64,000 nt of DNA from Mikania micrantha. Taxonomy: Eukaryota > Streptophyta > Magnoliopsida > Asterales > Asteraceae. A program made the translations under genes and the position numbers. Positions 11,331 through 23,200 of the stretch are shown here, one piece after another. The notes below the pieces were generated by a model. It searched no databases, was not told the DNA's origin, and worked only from the letters and a program-made list of their open reading frames with translations. The stretch's first letter is position 1. Every line of letters starts with the position of its first letter. Location: the NCBI GenBank assembly GCA_009363875.1, contig CM018680.1, forward strand, positions 73,164,272-73,228,271, written 5' to 3'.

Positions 11331-13074
11331 TGCATGGTTCTTGTTTGAATTAACATGAAATACACAAAAATTCCCTCTATACCATCATAATTCTAGACAA
11401 ACAACATAAAGTAATAAATCATTTTATTATCGGATGTAACCAAATAGGACAATGGAATGATAATGCCTTTCCCTTATTCATTTCATTCTTTCATACCAAA
11501 CAGACACAAACTTTATTAATTTTATTATTCTAAGAGTCAATGATTCATATGGTTTGATCAAGTTAAAAGTTTGCTCCCTAGAGTTTAAGAATTACAAATT
11601 TAGTCTAAATGTTTGTGAGAAAGTTAGATACATGGTCCGTATGATTTGATTATATTGCATGTTTTATCCTCAACATTAGATAATTACAACCTTAGTGTAA
11701 ACATCTGTGAGAAAATTGTATAAATAATAATCGTTATGATTTTATCAATTGCAGATTTAGTATTTATTTCAAATTATCATTTTATTTAAATTTTAGAACC
11801 CAAATATTAAGATCAATCCATAAAAATAATCTACAAATTCAAACCAATAATTTAAATAGTATTAAAATAATTTATTGATTACTTAATATCGATTAATGTA
11901 AATAATCTCTGAATAATCATTTGTCTAATACTATTAAAATAATTTGGAAATAAGTTTTAAAAATTTCGTCTACTTAGTCTTTGTTATGCAACACTTTTTG
12001 TTGTTTATTTTTTTAATAATTAATGTGAACAACCGTAAAAAATTCATGACATAATACAAATTATTTAATAATATTTAAATTATTTTAGTAGTGTTTATAT
12101 GATTGGTTTAAAATTACGTATTATCAATATTAATCGATCTTAAATAATTAGGTTCTAACATTTATAATAAACTTGACAATCTCAATTCATAGCAAGATAA
12201 ATGAGTTGGTTTGAGTGAATAATTGTTGTATTTTGGATTACAATGGTATCAACATAACATAGAGCATGTTGAGAAAATCATTAAAGATTATTAAAAAAAC
12301 CATTTGTTCAGTTACAACATATTTAATTTGAACTAAATTGAAGATGTTTAAAAACGACTCGTTGAGACCTAAACTGATTTTGCTTAAAACTAATATTTAC
12401 CAACATTCATCCTGATGTGAACCTGTTATCCTACCCATCCATTTTGTAAGGCTTAATTTAAAATATAATATTAATTTGATGTATACTAAACCTATACAAT
12501 TGAATAAATCAAAAAGATAATTTATGCAACTCTCTTATAAAAGTTTGGATTAAGTTAGAAACTTTTAACGTTGAACACATCACATGAACCTATCTATGTA
12601 AATGAAGAGTACATTTATACCACTTAATTATGTGTGTATATAATTGTTCTTTACCTTTTTACAACTTGTTTTAATTGGATATATCTCTATATACTAAATA
12701 AACAAAATGCAATCAAGAAATATGGCTTACTATGGTTAGGCATGCATAAGACCATGTGTTATCATCAAGGCATAACTACGTCACGTAAACGTCACATAAT
12801 CAACCAATATCACCACCCTCTTATCACTCAACATTATCATTAGATGTGTTATCATCACTCCCCCATCACTTTCCTATCATTCCACGTTATCACCACCTTT
12901 ATTTAATATTTTATTATTTGATTTTTATTTTTTTTAATTAAAAAAGACATAATATTATTAAAAAATATATAAAATTACAAAATAAAACTAAAAAAATTAC
13001 ATAATAAAAAAGTACATAAAAAAATTAATCCATATTATATCTATTCATAATCTATTCCTTCATCTTCTCGGTCC
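11331..13074. other. AT-rich intergenic stretch
   Basis: About 1.7 kb of very AT-rich DNA with only short spurious ORFs and A/T homopolymer runs around 12905-13020. The first few hundred bases could still be Copia LTR. I recognise no gene, RNA or element terminus. Confidence 0.5.
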
Positions 13075-14530
13075 TTTCACGAGCGCGACCGGTTAAATGA
13101 TCAGTTGGAGTCCACAACACTTTTATATCATTTTTGTATTGTTTTTGCTCCTATGAGTCGACAAATTTTTGTAATGACTCGGAGATAGTCTCCAATGTGT
13201 CTTTGTAATCGGTTGAAGACGAGACTTGTGGTCATTTTCCGTTATTGTTTCATCCGGGCGGACGTTGAGCAGAGAGTGGGGGCATGTCCATCTCAATTTC
13301 CTCAACCAACTCTATTGGATCGGGTTGTTAGCTTCAAACAACACTTCACAAGTATTTATTTCTACCAATCTAACAGATGCGGAATTTCTGTTAGAAGGAT
13401 CTCTCAAACACTCAAGGCAAACAAATAATCTTTGAACAGAAGTAATAACACAAGAGTAAATTTCAAGCACAAAGATATATTTCTCTCAAAGTTAGGTCAG
13501 AGCATACAGCTTACAAGCACACTTATACAAGATACAATGAGAGTTTATATAGCCAAGGCTACAACCGTATTCTCGTAGGAATACATGCCGGGTATACTAG
13601 GTAATAAACAAAAGAAAGCTTATTCTAGTATCTAACATGTCTTAACAGGCTAAGACACTCAATTATAATGATTACATTTATAAACATTGACTTTACCAAA
13701 AGACTAGCTAAATACAAAAGGAATTTAATGTTTTGATCTTCAAAGCTTCAAGCAATCTTTTGCATTTAATGCTGCTGAGGAAAGGTAAGGTGTTGTGTCT
13801 GACTCACATTATGTTTTCTTTGTTTTGATCAGACCAACATGTTCGTTGTCAGCACCTTTTGTACCATAAAGTGCAATCAACAACAGTCTTTGTCAGAGTC
13901 TCGGAAGTCTTTGTACAAGAAGATGCTGAGAGGATCTTCGGAAACTTTTGTTCTTCAGAAGCTTCAAGTCTTAGGAAGCTCTAAAATTGTAAATCTTCTA
14001 AGTGCTGAGAAGTGTATCAGAAGCTTAATTCTTGAGTAAGCCTTCGGTAGGAAGGAGTTATTCTTCGAAAGCAAAGTTTCTTCCGAAGATTAACTTCTTC
14101 CTTCCGAAGGCTGTTAGTCTGTATGAAGTTCAGGTCTTGTGCATATTTACATCAAGACTTAGAAAATTTTGGAGAGCACCAGCCTTTATGATTTTACAAA
14201 CTCGTTTAAGTTAACGAAACATCGACCGTTGGAGTCGAATTGAGTGGTCGTGTATTTTCCGGACGACGACGTCTTTGTCCCTTTCGAAGTTTGTAAGTTC
14301 AGGATGGGATGCCATTATGTTGATTTTCTCATAACCTACCACGCCACGAAATGAGAAAATTGCCCGTTTTCTCTAGCATAGGTCATCAACGCCTCGTTCA
14401 TAACTGTTTCGTCATTCTCACCACTTTTTCGACTGTTGTGGTGTTGAATCCATACTTCGTTAAATTTCGTGGCTTTACGTTGTAAGTCGCGCAGGAAATC
14501 ATGTCGTTCGTCCGGTAGGAGTCACGACCC
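13075..14530 (-). pseudogene. Relic of a Harbinger-type Myb/NAM-associated protein, split by solo LTR
   Basis: Reading the minus strand from about 14530 gives DFLRDLQRKATKFNEVW, then NSRKSGENDETVMNEALM and a short block ending in FVAW. This resembles the NAM-associated C-terminal domain found in plant Myb/SANT-like proteins, including the accessory protein of PIF/Harbinger transposons. Degenerate sequence then reaches 14199, is interrupted by the solo LTR, and resumes from 13312 with EEIEMDMPP, a short Pro/Arg-rich stretch and a Thr/Ser/Glu-rich tail. Several stops and frameshifts make it non-functional. The family call rests on memory of the domain's pattern; a host NAM-associated gene fragment is the alternative. 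Confidence 0.5.
13313..14198 (-). repeat. Solo LTR of the SIRE family (TSD AACTC)
   Basis: 886 bp aligning end to end with the 860-bp LTR at 19362-20221: GGATCGGGTTG near the start, the GCGGAA...TCTGTTAGAAGGATCTC block, the tract describing CTTCNGAAG sites, and the CAGCCTTTAT...TTTTACA terminus. The first bases are TATTGG rather than TGTTGG, a one-base change. AACTC at 13308-13312 and again at 14199-14203 is a perfect 5-bp target duplication. No internal sequence remains, so this is an LTR-LTR recombination product. Orientation matches the minus-strand SIRE copies. Confidence 0.92.
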
Positions 14531-15051
14531 ATTAGTGTATATGGATCTTAATTCTTTATATAATGTTTTCTAGTATAAGTTCTTCGAAACACAACATGTC
14601 TCTTCAAAATTCATATTATTTTTAGACAAATTGGCTTTTAATAATCCAAACTTTGATCAATTGAGCTGCCGGTCTCAACTATGAAAATTCCCAATAAAAG
14701 TATATACTTTCGACATATTTACCTCTGGCGGACAGCCATAAAAAAAGCTTAACAACGTTAACTTTTTTTCGAGTTTCAAACATATTCTTTAGTGCTTTTG
14801 TTCAGAAAGTGCATACGAGTTGAATGACGTAATACGAGATGGGCGCCTACGCCCGCCTAGGCCGATTTTTACAAGAGTGGTCAAAACTGTTATCTACTCT
14901 TAAAAAATAAAAGTTAATTGAAGGAATGATACATAACTAAACTCAACTAAACTCAGTTGATAAGGAATGTTACTTACCGTTTAAATATGTAAACTTTGTT
15001 GAATTATTAATTTTTTTAAAGTAATCGGTTGAATTATCCTTTTCATGATAG
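14531..15051. other. Intergenic or intronic sequence upstream of the WAK-like EGF exon
   Basis: No coding similarity recognised. The first exon of a wall-associated kinase (galacturonan-binding domain) would be expected upstream of the EGF exon, but I do not find it here. The segment ends in CATGATAG, a plausible splice acceptor for the exon at 15052. Confidence 0.4.
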
Positions 15052-15077
15052 ACATCAACGAGTGCAATGATCAAGAA
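15052..15077 (+). pseudogene. WAK-like EGF exon, left piece
   Basis: ACATCAACGAGTGC, after a TAG splice acceptor, encodes DINECNDQE when a G is supplied from the previous exon (phase 1). This is the canonical start of a calcium-binding EGF module in WAKs. The last five bases, AAGAA, are the target duplication of the insertion that follows. Confidence 0.8.
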
Positions 15078-18000
15078 TATAACATCACTGTACTTTAGTT
15101 TGTCCGTACATCCGTACATCCGTACGATTGTACTGTTACGACCTGAGATTTTATAATTATTAATATTGACACATTATTTGATGATTATCACTATTACTGG
15201 TATGCATGATTATGACATATTACACGCGAAAATTTTGGGAAGTTTAGCTGTAACTCAACTAAACAGACCCATAGAGTTTATCACAGTGCTATTACTGATG
15301 ATTATGGATTATTGGGTTGAGAATGGAATTGGGTTGAATTGGGATGAAACTGGGAGTTTGTTATGGTCTGGTTGCTAAACGTAGTTAAGGACACATGGTC
15401 ATGGTTTATCGAAATAGCGGTGGGACGGTGTAGGGGAGGTTGCGATCTACCTCTGCATATGCCCTATACATATGCATATTTCGGTCTATCATGGATGTGT
15501 CAGTGACATGGTTTAGTGGGTTTTGGTTTGGGAGTTTAATATTTAAGATAATAAAATAATGAGAATAATATTACGCGACGGTGAGGTTACGAACACAATT
15601 TAAACACGAATATTAATTCAGAAAATATTAACTTAATAAATGTATTCGCGTGAGTGACGATTCACACGAATATAATTATTAAGAATAATATTCTGAAACG
15701 ATATTCCACAAATAATAAATCGAATCGAAATACGATACGAGCGTTGGATTCGCAAAGGTGACGATCTTTACGAATACGTACGCGAGTAACGCGTTTCGAC
15801 GAGATAACTAAATAATATCCAACGATATTAAATAAATAAATAAAAACTAAAAACATTTATTAGGAATCACAACTTAAATTAAATTCGAAAGGTCGGATAA
15901 TTTAAATAATTAAATTAACGAAAACGAAACGGAATTTAATTTACGAAATAGTTTATTTGACATCGTTTTCTTTTAAAACCAATTTTATAAAAATGGAACT
16001 TAATTATTTAAACAGGTTATGCTTTAAAAATGTTTATGTTGAAAACCGAACATTTTTATAAATTTTAACGCGATAAAAACGAGACCGAACACGGGGTGAC
16101 TACACGCGATAAAAGAAGGAAACCTCCTTCTTTTTCTCTCATTTTCTCTACACCCACTCTCTCTCTAAAACACACACACAATTTCTCTCTACCTTCTCTC
16201 TAGCCTATCTCGCTCGTTACTCGACGGATTTACGAGATCTTGGCGCCCACGCGTTCGTGTGATCGAGAGGAACAAGTAGATACGAAGAAATCAAGTTTTT
16301 AACCACGGATTCGAGGTAAATCTGATGTTTCATTTTCTGGTTTTGTGAGAATCACGTCCCCTTTAAATTGTGTATGTTTTAGTCGAACTAGACACTTGGA
16401 AACCCTAAAATACATGTGTGGGAGTATAAGGATACCATAGATAAACCGTGGAAGCCTAGAACTTGGTAGCAAGGTCGATGATGGAGGTGGTTAGCTGCTG
16501 GCCGAAGCATTACAGGTCGGCGAACCTGTTGAAGAACCTTTAGGACGGCCGAACCTTGTAATGGCGAACCTTCTGGGCTGCAACGAACCTGGGTCAAGCC
16601 TGCAACGAACCTGGGTCAAGCCTGCAACGAACCTGGGTCAAGCCTGCAACGAACCTGGTCCAGGTCTGCAACGAACCCTTGGCTGTTAGAGGTGGCCGAA
16701 CCCTCTTCTTCAACCGAGCCTTGTGTCACGAACCATCTTTGATTAGCCGAACCTTCCTTGTTATTCGGCCGAACCCTTGCTATTCAGCCAAATCTTTACT
16801 CTCTCCTGTAGCCGAACCTTTGTGTTTTGAGGAGCGAACCATGGACCACGAACCCTGCATTAAGAGGGCCGAACCTTAGCCCACAAATCTAATAGGTTCG
16901 CTGGTCTAGAGGCTAGTTGAATTCAAGTTATTTAAACTAAGTAATTAAGAGTGTTTAAGCATGTATATGGGTGTAAATATATATGGATGTATCCATGCAT
17001 GTATGAATAACCTAAACCACCACCTTTCTTATTTCTAACTTGGATTTTAATAAACTAAGAAATACATATATGTTGAATTTGAATTGTGATTAATTTAATG
17101 TACATGAGTTATTAAATTGAAGTTTAAAGAATCCCTAACTCAAATTAAGGTGGTTAAAGTAATTGTGTATGCATGTGAGGATACATCTATGATATAACAA
17201 TAATTGCATTAGTATGAATTAGTTAACAACTAGCTAATCAAACTATCTATAATAATGAACACTTATAATAAGTCGGGTAATCCGTTACAACTTAGAATAA
17301 ATAAACTAAGTTAATAAAATATAAACGGGTTAAAGTAAACTAATATAGACATTGATATGAAACACTTATGCTTATAAAAGTGGAAATCACAATAATTACA
17401 GATATTTGAGTTGACTTGAGTTATATACGCGAGCGCGCATTATAAGAGAACGCTGTTCTAAGGACTTCAGGTGAGTTCTCATAACCTCCCTTTCTTTAAA
17501 CTATTTTGTTTTAAAACTCGGAGGTGAAGCATGTATACCAAATTAAATATTATTTTGATAACACAAGGTAAATACCTGTTTATCAATATGATATTCACAT
17601 TTGAAATTAACATTATTAATGGATTATCTCTTATTATCTTATATCCATGTAATCATTGTTATTGACCTCGGTCAATAACAAAGATTACAAGTATTGTCAC
17701 AAATTCCGAGAGTCTTCGCTCTTAACTTCGGTTAATTGTTTTGACATCGTGTATTGTCACGTGGATGTTGCTTTGACTTCATGTATAGCCACGTGGTTAG
17801 CTACCACTCCATGGATCATGTTTTTAACTTATGTTAATTACATAATGATCATGTATAGTCACGAACATTATTTGAGAATATTGATGCTGAGATTGGTTGA
17901 TTGGTTGTGGTTTGATTATCTATTATTGACTGTGATTATTTATGAATGATTATGACTGATTGGTTATGTGATTATATGTTTGTGTATGTGTTTGGTTGTT

Positions 18001-18504
18001 GAGTTTGGGGATTTGGTGGATTATCTCATACAGGTATTACTATTGCGGATTTCTCAGAAAATCATAAGTACTTATACGCGTTTTATCTAAACTTTTATAA
18101 AACCATTTTTCAATTTAAACTTTTAAATCCATTTTATAAAACCTTTTTAAGTATAAAAACTTATGATTACTCACCAACTACTTTGTAGTTGACACTTGAT
18201 TTCTTACATGTTTCAGGTGATGGAGACAAGTAGGATGAAGAGGGGATCTCTTCTATTTTGGACATCATCATATAGGGTCTTGGACTTAGCTAAATAACTA
18301 AATATCTGGCGACTAGAATTTAGTTAGATAGCTAAATCTATTTTGTATTTGTTGTAACTATTTCATGGTGAACACGATTTTTGTGTAATTAGTTTGGTTG
18401 ATTGATTGATATATGATGATTGGATTTAGATGCCCACGAGCTTTTGAACAATCTACAATCCCTCGTGGCATCCCGACGTTTCCGCCATCGGTCGGGGTGT
18501 TACA
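15078..18504 (-). repeat. 3.4 kb Gypsy-type solo LTR or LTR-like insertion (TSD AAGAA)
   Basis: It lies between two AAGAA copies (15073-15077 and 18505-18509) inside the EGF exon. The right end, CCATCGGTCGGGGTGTTACA, read on the minus strand is TGTAACACCCCGACC, a typical plant Gypsy LTR start. The left end reads TATAACATCACTG rather than ending in CA on the minus strand, and an internal TGTTACGACC at 15134 looks like a canonical LTR end, so 56 bp at the left are unexplained. It holds CT-rich leader-like sequence near 16130-16200, a 22-bp minisatellite and no retroelement ORF. The length fits a long Tekay-type LTR, but it is not the same family as the LTRs at 50-62 kb by eye. Confidence 0.72.
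16578..16687. repeat. 22-bp minisatellite, five units
   Basis: Units starting CTGCAACGAACCTGGGTCAAGC begin at 16578, 16600, 16622, 16644 and 16666; the fourth has a small change and the last is partial. The flanks to about 16880 repeat the core CCGAACC at irregular spacing, so the array probably expanded from this motif inside the LTR. Confidence 0.85.
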
Positions 18505-18620
18505 AAGAAACCTACCCTTGTCATGGTGTTTGCATTAATACCGTAGGGAGTTACAATTGTACGTGTAAGTCAGGCTACTTTGGTGATGCAAACGTAGCAA
18601 ATGGTTGTCAACCTAAGGAT
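18505..18620 (+). pseudogene. WAK-like EGF exon, right piece
   Basis: After the second AAGAA copy the frame reads TYPCHGVCINTVGSYNCTC then KSGYFGDANVANGCQ, the remainder of a calcium-binding EGF module with its conserved cysteines. It joins in frame with the left piece at 15077. The exon's 3' splice boundary is uncertain; an intron then runs to about 18755. Confidence 0.85.
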
Positions 18621-18755
18621 TCAAAAATTTCAATGACCATATTAATGACATGTATTTTTTCAACCAACTAGCTGACCTTGAAAAATGCTATGTTCAAACA
18701 CTTGAAAAAAATGACTATTGATTGATATCTTTGTTCATATTGATGCACATATGTA

Positions 18756-19361
18756 GCAACGATAATCGGCTTGTTTGCAATACTATCCAGAATAGCAGTG
18801 ATGTGCTTTGGTATAAGGAGGAGGAAGCTTATAAGGCTTCGAGAAAAGTTCTTTGAGCAAAATGGGGGTGCGCTCTTGAAACAAATAATCAAATCACAAG
18901 GATCTAATTCAGCAATGACTTTGTTTAGCACTGAACAACTTAGAAAAGCCACGGATAATTATTCTCAAGAGAAAAGTATTAGTAAAGGCGCGTACGGTGT
19001 AGTGTACAAGGGAGTTTTGCCGGATAAAAGTGTCGTTGCAATAAAAAGGTCTAAAGCTAGTAGATGCAACACAAGCAGCGCAATTCATCAACGAAGTCAT
19101 GATCCTTACACAAGTTATTCATCGACATGTGGTAAAGCTTTTGGGTTGTTGCTTAAAGGAAGAAGTCCCTATACTAGTATATGAGTTCATCTCCAATAAC
19201 ACTCTTTTCTATCACATTCACCATAGACCAGGGGGATTGAGTTGGTTATCTTGGGAGAATCGACTGAGAGTAGCCACTGAAGCTGCAAGTGCACTTGGGT
19301 ACATTCATTCAGAAACTAGCATGCCAATCATACACAGAGATGTCAAGTCTTCCAACATACT
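18756..19361 (+). pseudogene. WAK-like transmembrane and kinase N-lobe exon, 5' part
   Basis: It follows a TATGTAG acceptor. A hydrophobic segment and the basic stop-transfer IRRRKLIRLREK lead into the juxtamembrane region and the kinase start (TLFSTEQLRKATDNYSQEK). A single-base insertion near 19057 moves the frame; it then continues VDATQAAQFINEVMILTQV to HRDVKSSNIL. Translation is cut at 19361 by the LTR of SIRE copy 2. Confidence 0.87.
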
Positions 19362-20221
19362 TGTTGGATCGGGTTGTTCAACCTAAACAATACTTCACAA
19401 GTATTTCTCACTTACAATCTAATAGATGCGGAAAATCTATTAGAAGGATCTCACAAACACTCAAAGGTGATCGAATAATCTTTGAATAACAATAAGAACA
19501 CAAGAAATAAATTCAAGCTCAAAGATATATTTCTCTCAAAGTATTACACCATACAAGTACCGACTCACTTGTTTATGCGGTTTACAATGAGAGGTTATAT
19601 AGCCAAGGCTACAACCGTATACTCTTAGGAATACAAGTTGGGTATACTAGACAATACATAAAGTAAAGCTTATTCTAGTATGTTGAGTGTCTTAACAGGT
19701 TAAGACACTCGATCACAATCATTACATTAATAGACATTGACTTTTCAAAAGACTAGCTTAATACAAAAGACATTTAATGTTGTTGATCTTCAAGGCTTCA
19801 GATAATCTTTTGCATTTAATGCTGCTAAGGAAGAGTAAGGTGCTTTCTCTGACTCTAGGTATACTGCCTTTGTCTTTACTCAGATCCGCATGTCTTGTGT
19901 CAGTCCCTTTTGTACTATAAAAGTAATCAGCTACAGTCTTTGTCAGAGAATAAACCTCGGAAGTCTTTGTCTTTGTCTTTGGTGCAAAAGAAGAATTCTC
20001 AGAAGCTGTCATTCTTCGGAAGTCATGAAGGTTTATCTTCTAAGTACCAATCTTCGGAAGAGTTAGTCTTGTACAGCCTTCAGTAGGAATGAGTTACTCT
20101 TCGGAAGCAATTCTGCTTCCGAATAGGAACTCCTTCCTTCCGAAGGCTGTTTGTTTGTGTAGACTTTGTACTTAGACAAATATTGAAATTTGGTTAGCAT
20201 CAGCCTTTATTAGTCTTTACA
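19362..20221 (-). repeat. SIRE copy 2 3' LTR
   Basis: 860 bp, TGTTGG...TTTACA as seen on the plus strand. It is closely similar to 30966-31821, differing by scattered substitutions and short indels. Several CTTCGGAAG/CTTCCGAAG palindromes lie at 20010-20150. Confidence 0.95.
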
Positions 20222-20236
20222 GTCTCCCCCTAGGAC
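20222..20236 (-). other. SIRE copy 2 polypurine tract
   Basis: On the minus strand CGTCCTAGGGGGAGAC directly precedes the LTR, giving the plus-strand DNA primer site. The equivalent tract in SIRE copy 3 is at 49766-49779. Confidence 0.85.
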
Positions 20237-20253
20237 GATGCTACCAAAACTTC

Positions 20254-23200
20254 CTATGGGATCCTCTTTGCAACTTTTTCTCCCCTCAGGACCTGAGCCC
20301 TTGCCTTTACCCATCTGAGTGCTTGTCTCCCTTCTGATCCATCATCTGGATTATCAAGAGGGAGGTTCTCTAAATCAAACACAAAGGGTGCAGCCAGCAC
20401 AATCAGTTGTGCTAAGTTTACAACCTTTATTCCTCCATTGAGCAGAGAGAGAGAGTAAACTCTTTGTGAACTCTATTGTAGCTCCACTTTACAATAGGAA
20501 TGTAGGTATGATGATGTGTTAGATCATATAGATCTTTTGGATGTTCATAAGGTCTAGCTGCAGGTTTGGCTTTTGGTCCTGGAGAAGGTGAGTCTGACTC
20601 AGAGTCAGAGGAGATTGCAGATGTTCTCTTTTTCCTTCTGGCCATGCTCTTTCTTCTTATGAATCTTCGTCTGTCTTGAGCAGTGGCCTGACTCCTCTGA
20701 TCTCTGGCCTGCTGATCTTCCACATTTGAGCCCACTGCTGCACCTGTAGTTGCAGTGGGCTGTGGATCAGCATCCTCAGCTATTGAGGTTTCTGTTCTCC
20801 TCTCACCAGCCTGTGTTTGTCTCTCAGGATCAGGGTTTAGTGATGGTTGTTTCCTTGTAGTCTTTTTGCCCTTTTTGATCTTGATCACTGAAGAGATTGG
20901 CATGTTGTCCATAGAGGGACTTGATGGAGGAGATATTTGATCTTCTTTAGGGTTTAGGGGGAACATGTTAGGGAACATGGCCTTTGTTGCTTCCCCACAC
21001 ATAACTTCTTCTCCCTCTCTGATCCCTGCTCTAGAGAGGGAAAACTCTATTCTTGCTCCTCCCCCTAAGCCTAAGCCTAAGTTTAGGCTTGCCCTTTGAG
21101 CATGTATTTGCTCAATTGAAGGTAACTCACCTCTGGCAACTTTAGCCTTGATGTCTCTGATATGCATATCCATGGTTGAGTTCTTCATTGGGCCTAGCTG
21201 CCGAGCATGGAAGCCATATTCCAGGAGAAAGGCCTTGGACTTGTCTCTATAGGCCTTTTCCTTTTGCTTCTTGGGAAGGACAATCTTGGCCTTGGATGCA
21301 GCAGCAGCCTGTTCTTGCTACTGTACCATGTCCAGCTCGGCAGCCATTCTAGGTACCGACCTGTTCAGTACTTCATCAAAATCATATCCCTTCTCCTCAA
21401 GGAGAGCAGAGAGTCTGATCCGTTCTTCTTCTTGTGCAGTGTCTGGTCGGCCCTTCATTTTCTTCGGGATCCTCTCCTCTTGTTCAGCTTCCTCCTCTGG
21501 GGTGAGCTTTCTTTTTCCTTTGTCATCTGCTGTCAGTTTTACCCCAAAAGAGACAGATCCTGTGGCCTCACCAACTGGTTCATTGGCCAAAAGCTTCTCT
21601 GTGGAGGAATCATCAATAATGACTGGGCCTTCGGAAGCAGCTGCAGCTTCGGAATTAACCTCAGCATTCACTGCATCCTCCAGTTGACCAACCATCTTGG
21701 GTGATCCCTTATTAGTATCCACAGAGTGCTCAGGAGTGGAGGAGAGGTCTTCAACAGCCTTTGTCCCAGAAGAAGGGGACACAGGTTCCATGGAGATTGA
21801 AGGTTGTTCTTGGATAGTTTCTTCCATGGCAACCTGGGCTGCAGTCTCAGAAGGAGACTTAGTCCCAACAGGGGACTGTTTAGTCTCAGTTGGAGACTTA
21901 GTCCCAGAAGGGGACACAGGTTCCATGGAGATTGGTTCTTCTTGAGCAGTTTCTTCCATGGCAACCTGGGCTGTAGTCTCAGCAGGAGACTGAGTCCCAG
22001 CAGGGGACTGAGGTTCCAAAGAGACAGTTGTTGTATGTTGCTCAGTCTCTTTGGCAACCTCCATGGTAGCCTCAGAAGAATAAGAAGAGGAAGTAGTACT
22101 GGAGTCATGAAAGTATGTGCCCAAGAAGTTATCCCATTCAGCAGTCAAAGTGACTATGGATGGGTTAACCTCCTGTGCACCTTCCTCTTCTCTTACTTCT
22201 GGTCCTAACCCTGCAGAAGGTGCATTCTCCCCCTTTTTGGTAGCATCAGGGGAGAAGGAAGAAGTGGTAGCAGGATCAGGATGGAATGGTTGAAGAATTA
22301 CTGGGGGACGCCTCCTGAGGTCCAGAATTGTAGCATCTTTAGTCTGGACCTCAAGCCACAAGGTAGCAACCTCAGCTTCCTGGTGAGCTACCCTATCTTG
22401 GACTGATGTAATGGTGGCCGTCAATTCCTTTGTTTTGGTGCCCTCATCTACCTGAGTAGAATCATGGGGCGATGGAGTCCTGAGCCTAGCTCCTGCACCT
22501 CCTCCACCAGATGTGGTTTCTTGGCACCCTGGATTCCCCTCATTGAGAAGGGCTTCAATGAAGTCCTCCCCAACATAGGTTGCCGCAGGTGAGGTCCTAG
22601 TGTCTGTACCACTGTCCTGTGGATCTTGATTAAGATCAACAGTAGTGGCAGCCTCACCTGCATTGACCCCTTCAAAACTACTGGGGCCAACCTCTGAAAT
22701 AATAGGCTCTGGGTTAGGGAACCTAGCTTGTAACTGTGTCACCACTCTCATTAGAGTTTGCGTAATAGGAGAGAGTGGTTCCTCCACAGCTACAGCAGAG
22801 GTTCCTTGAGCCTGGGTAGTAGTATGGATGGGGGGCATTTCTGGGTGATATGAACCTGGAGACCTGGGAGACAGTCTCTGATCTAATGGAGTTGCCTCAT
22901 TAGAAGCAGACTCAATAATGGGGTTATCCCTTTGAATATTCTCAGATATGTTTGGTGACATAAGCTGAGGGCTTTCAGGCTGGTTAAGGGCAGCCACAGG
23001 TTCCAGAGGAAGAACCTGTGGAATAACTACAGGTGTGGTTTTCACCTTAGGTGGAACTGTGCCCATAGCAGTTCTTTTCACTCTTTTCTTTCTGGGTTCA
23101 GAGGAAGGGGCCTGAATAGCTGTAGAGAACTGTACAGGGGTTCGTTTGCGTTTGTAGGTAATCTTTATGGGATGAGGAACAGAAGTGGAAGGTGTGGGTT

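Noticed and set aside
12634..12843. Short plus-strand ORF in AT-rich DNA
   Set aside because: Low-complexity composition, no family, no supporting signals.
15134..18504. LTR starting at TGTTACGACC (15134) as the full insertion
   Set aside because: The five bases before 15134 (TGTAC) do not match those after 18504 (AAGAA); the matching AAGAA lies at 15073-15077.
21697..22208. Plus-strand ORFs opposite the env-like gene
   Set aside because: Antisense shadows of the Pro/Ser/Thr-rich minus-strand repeat region.
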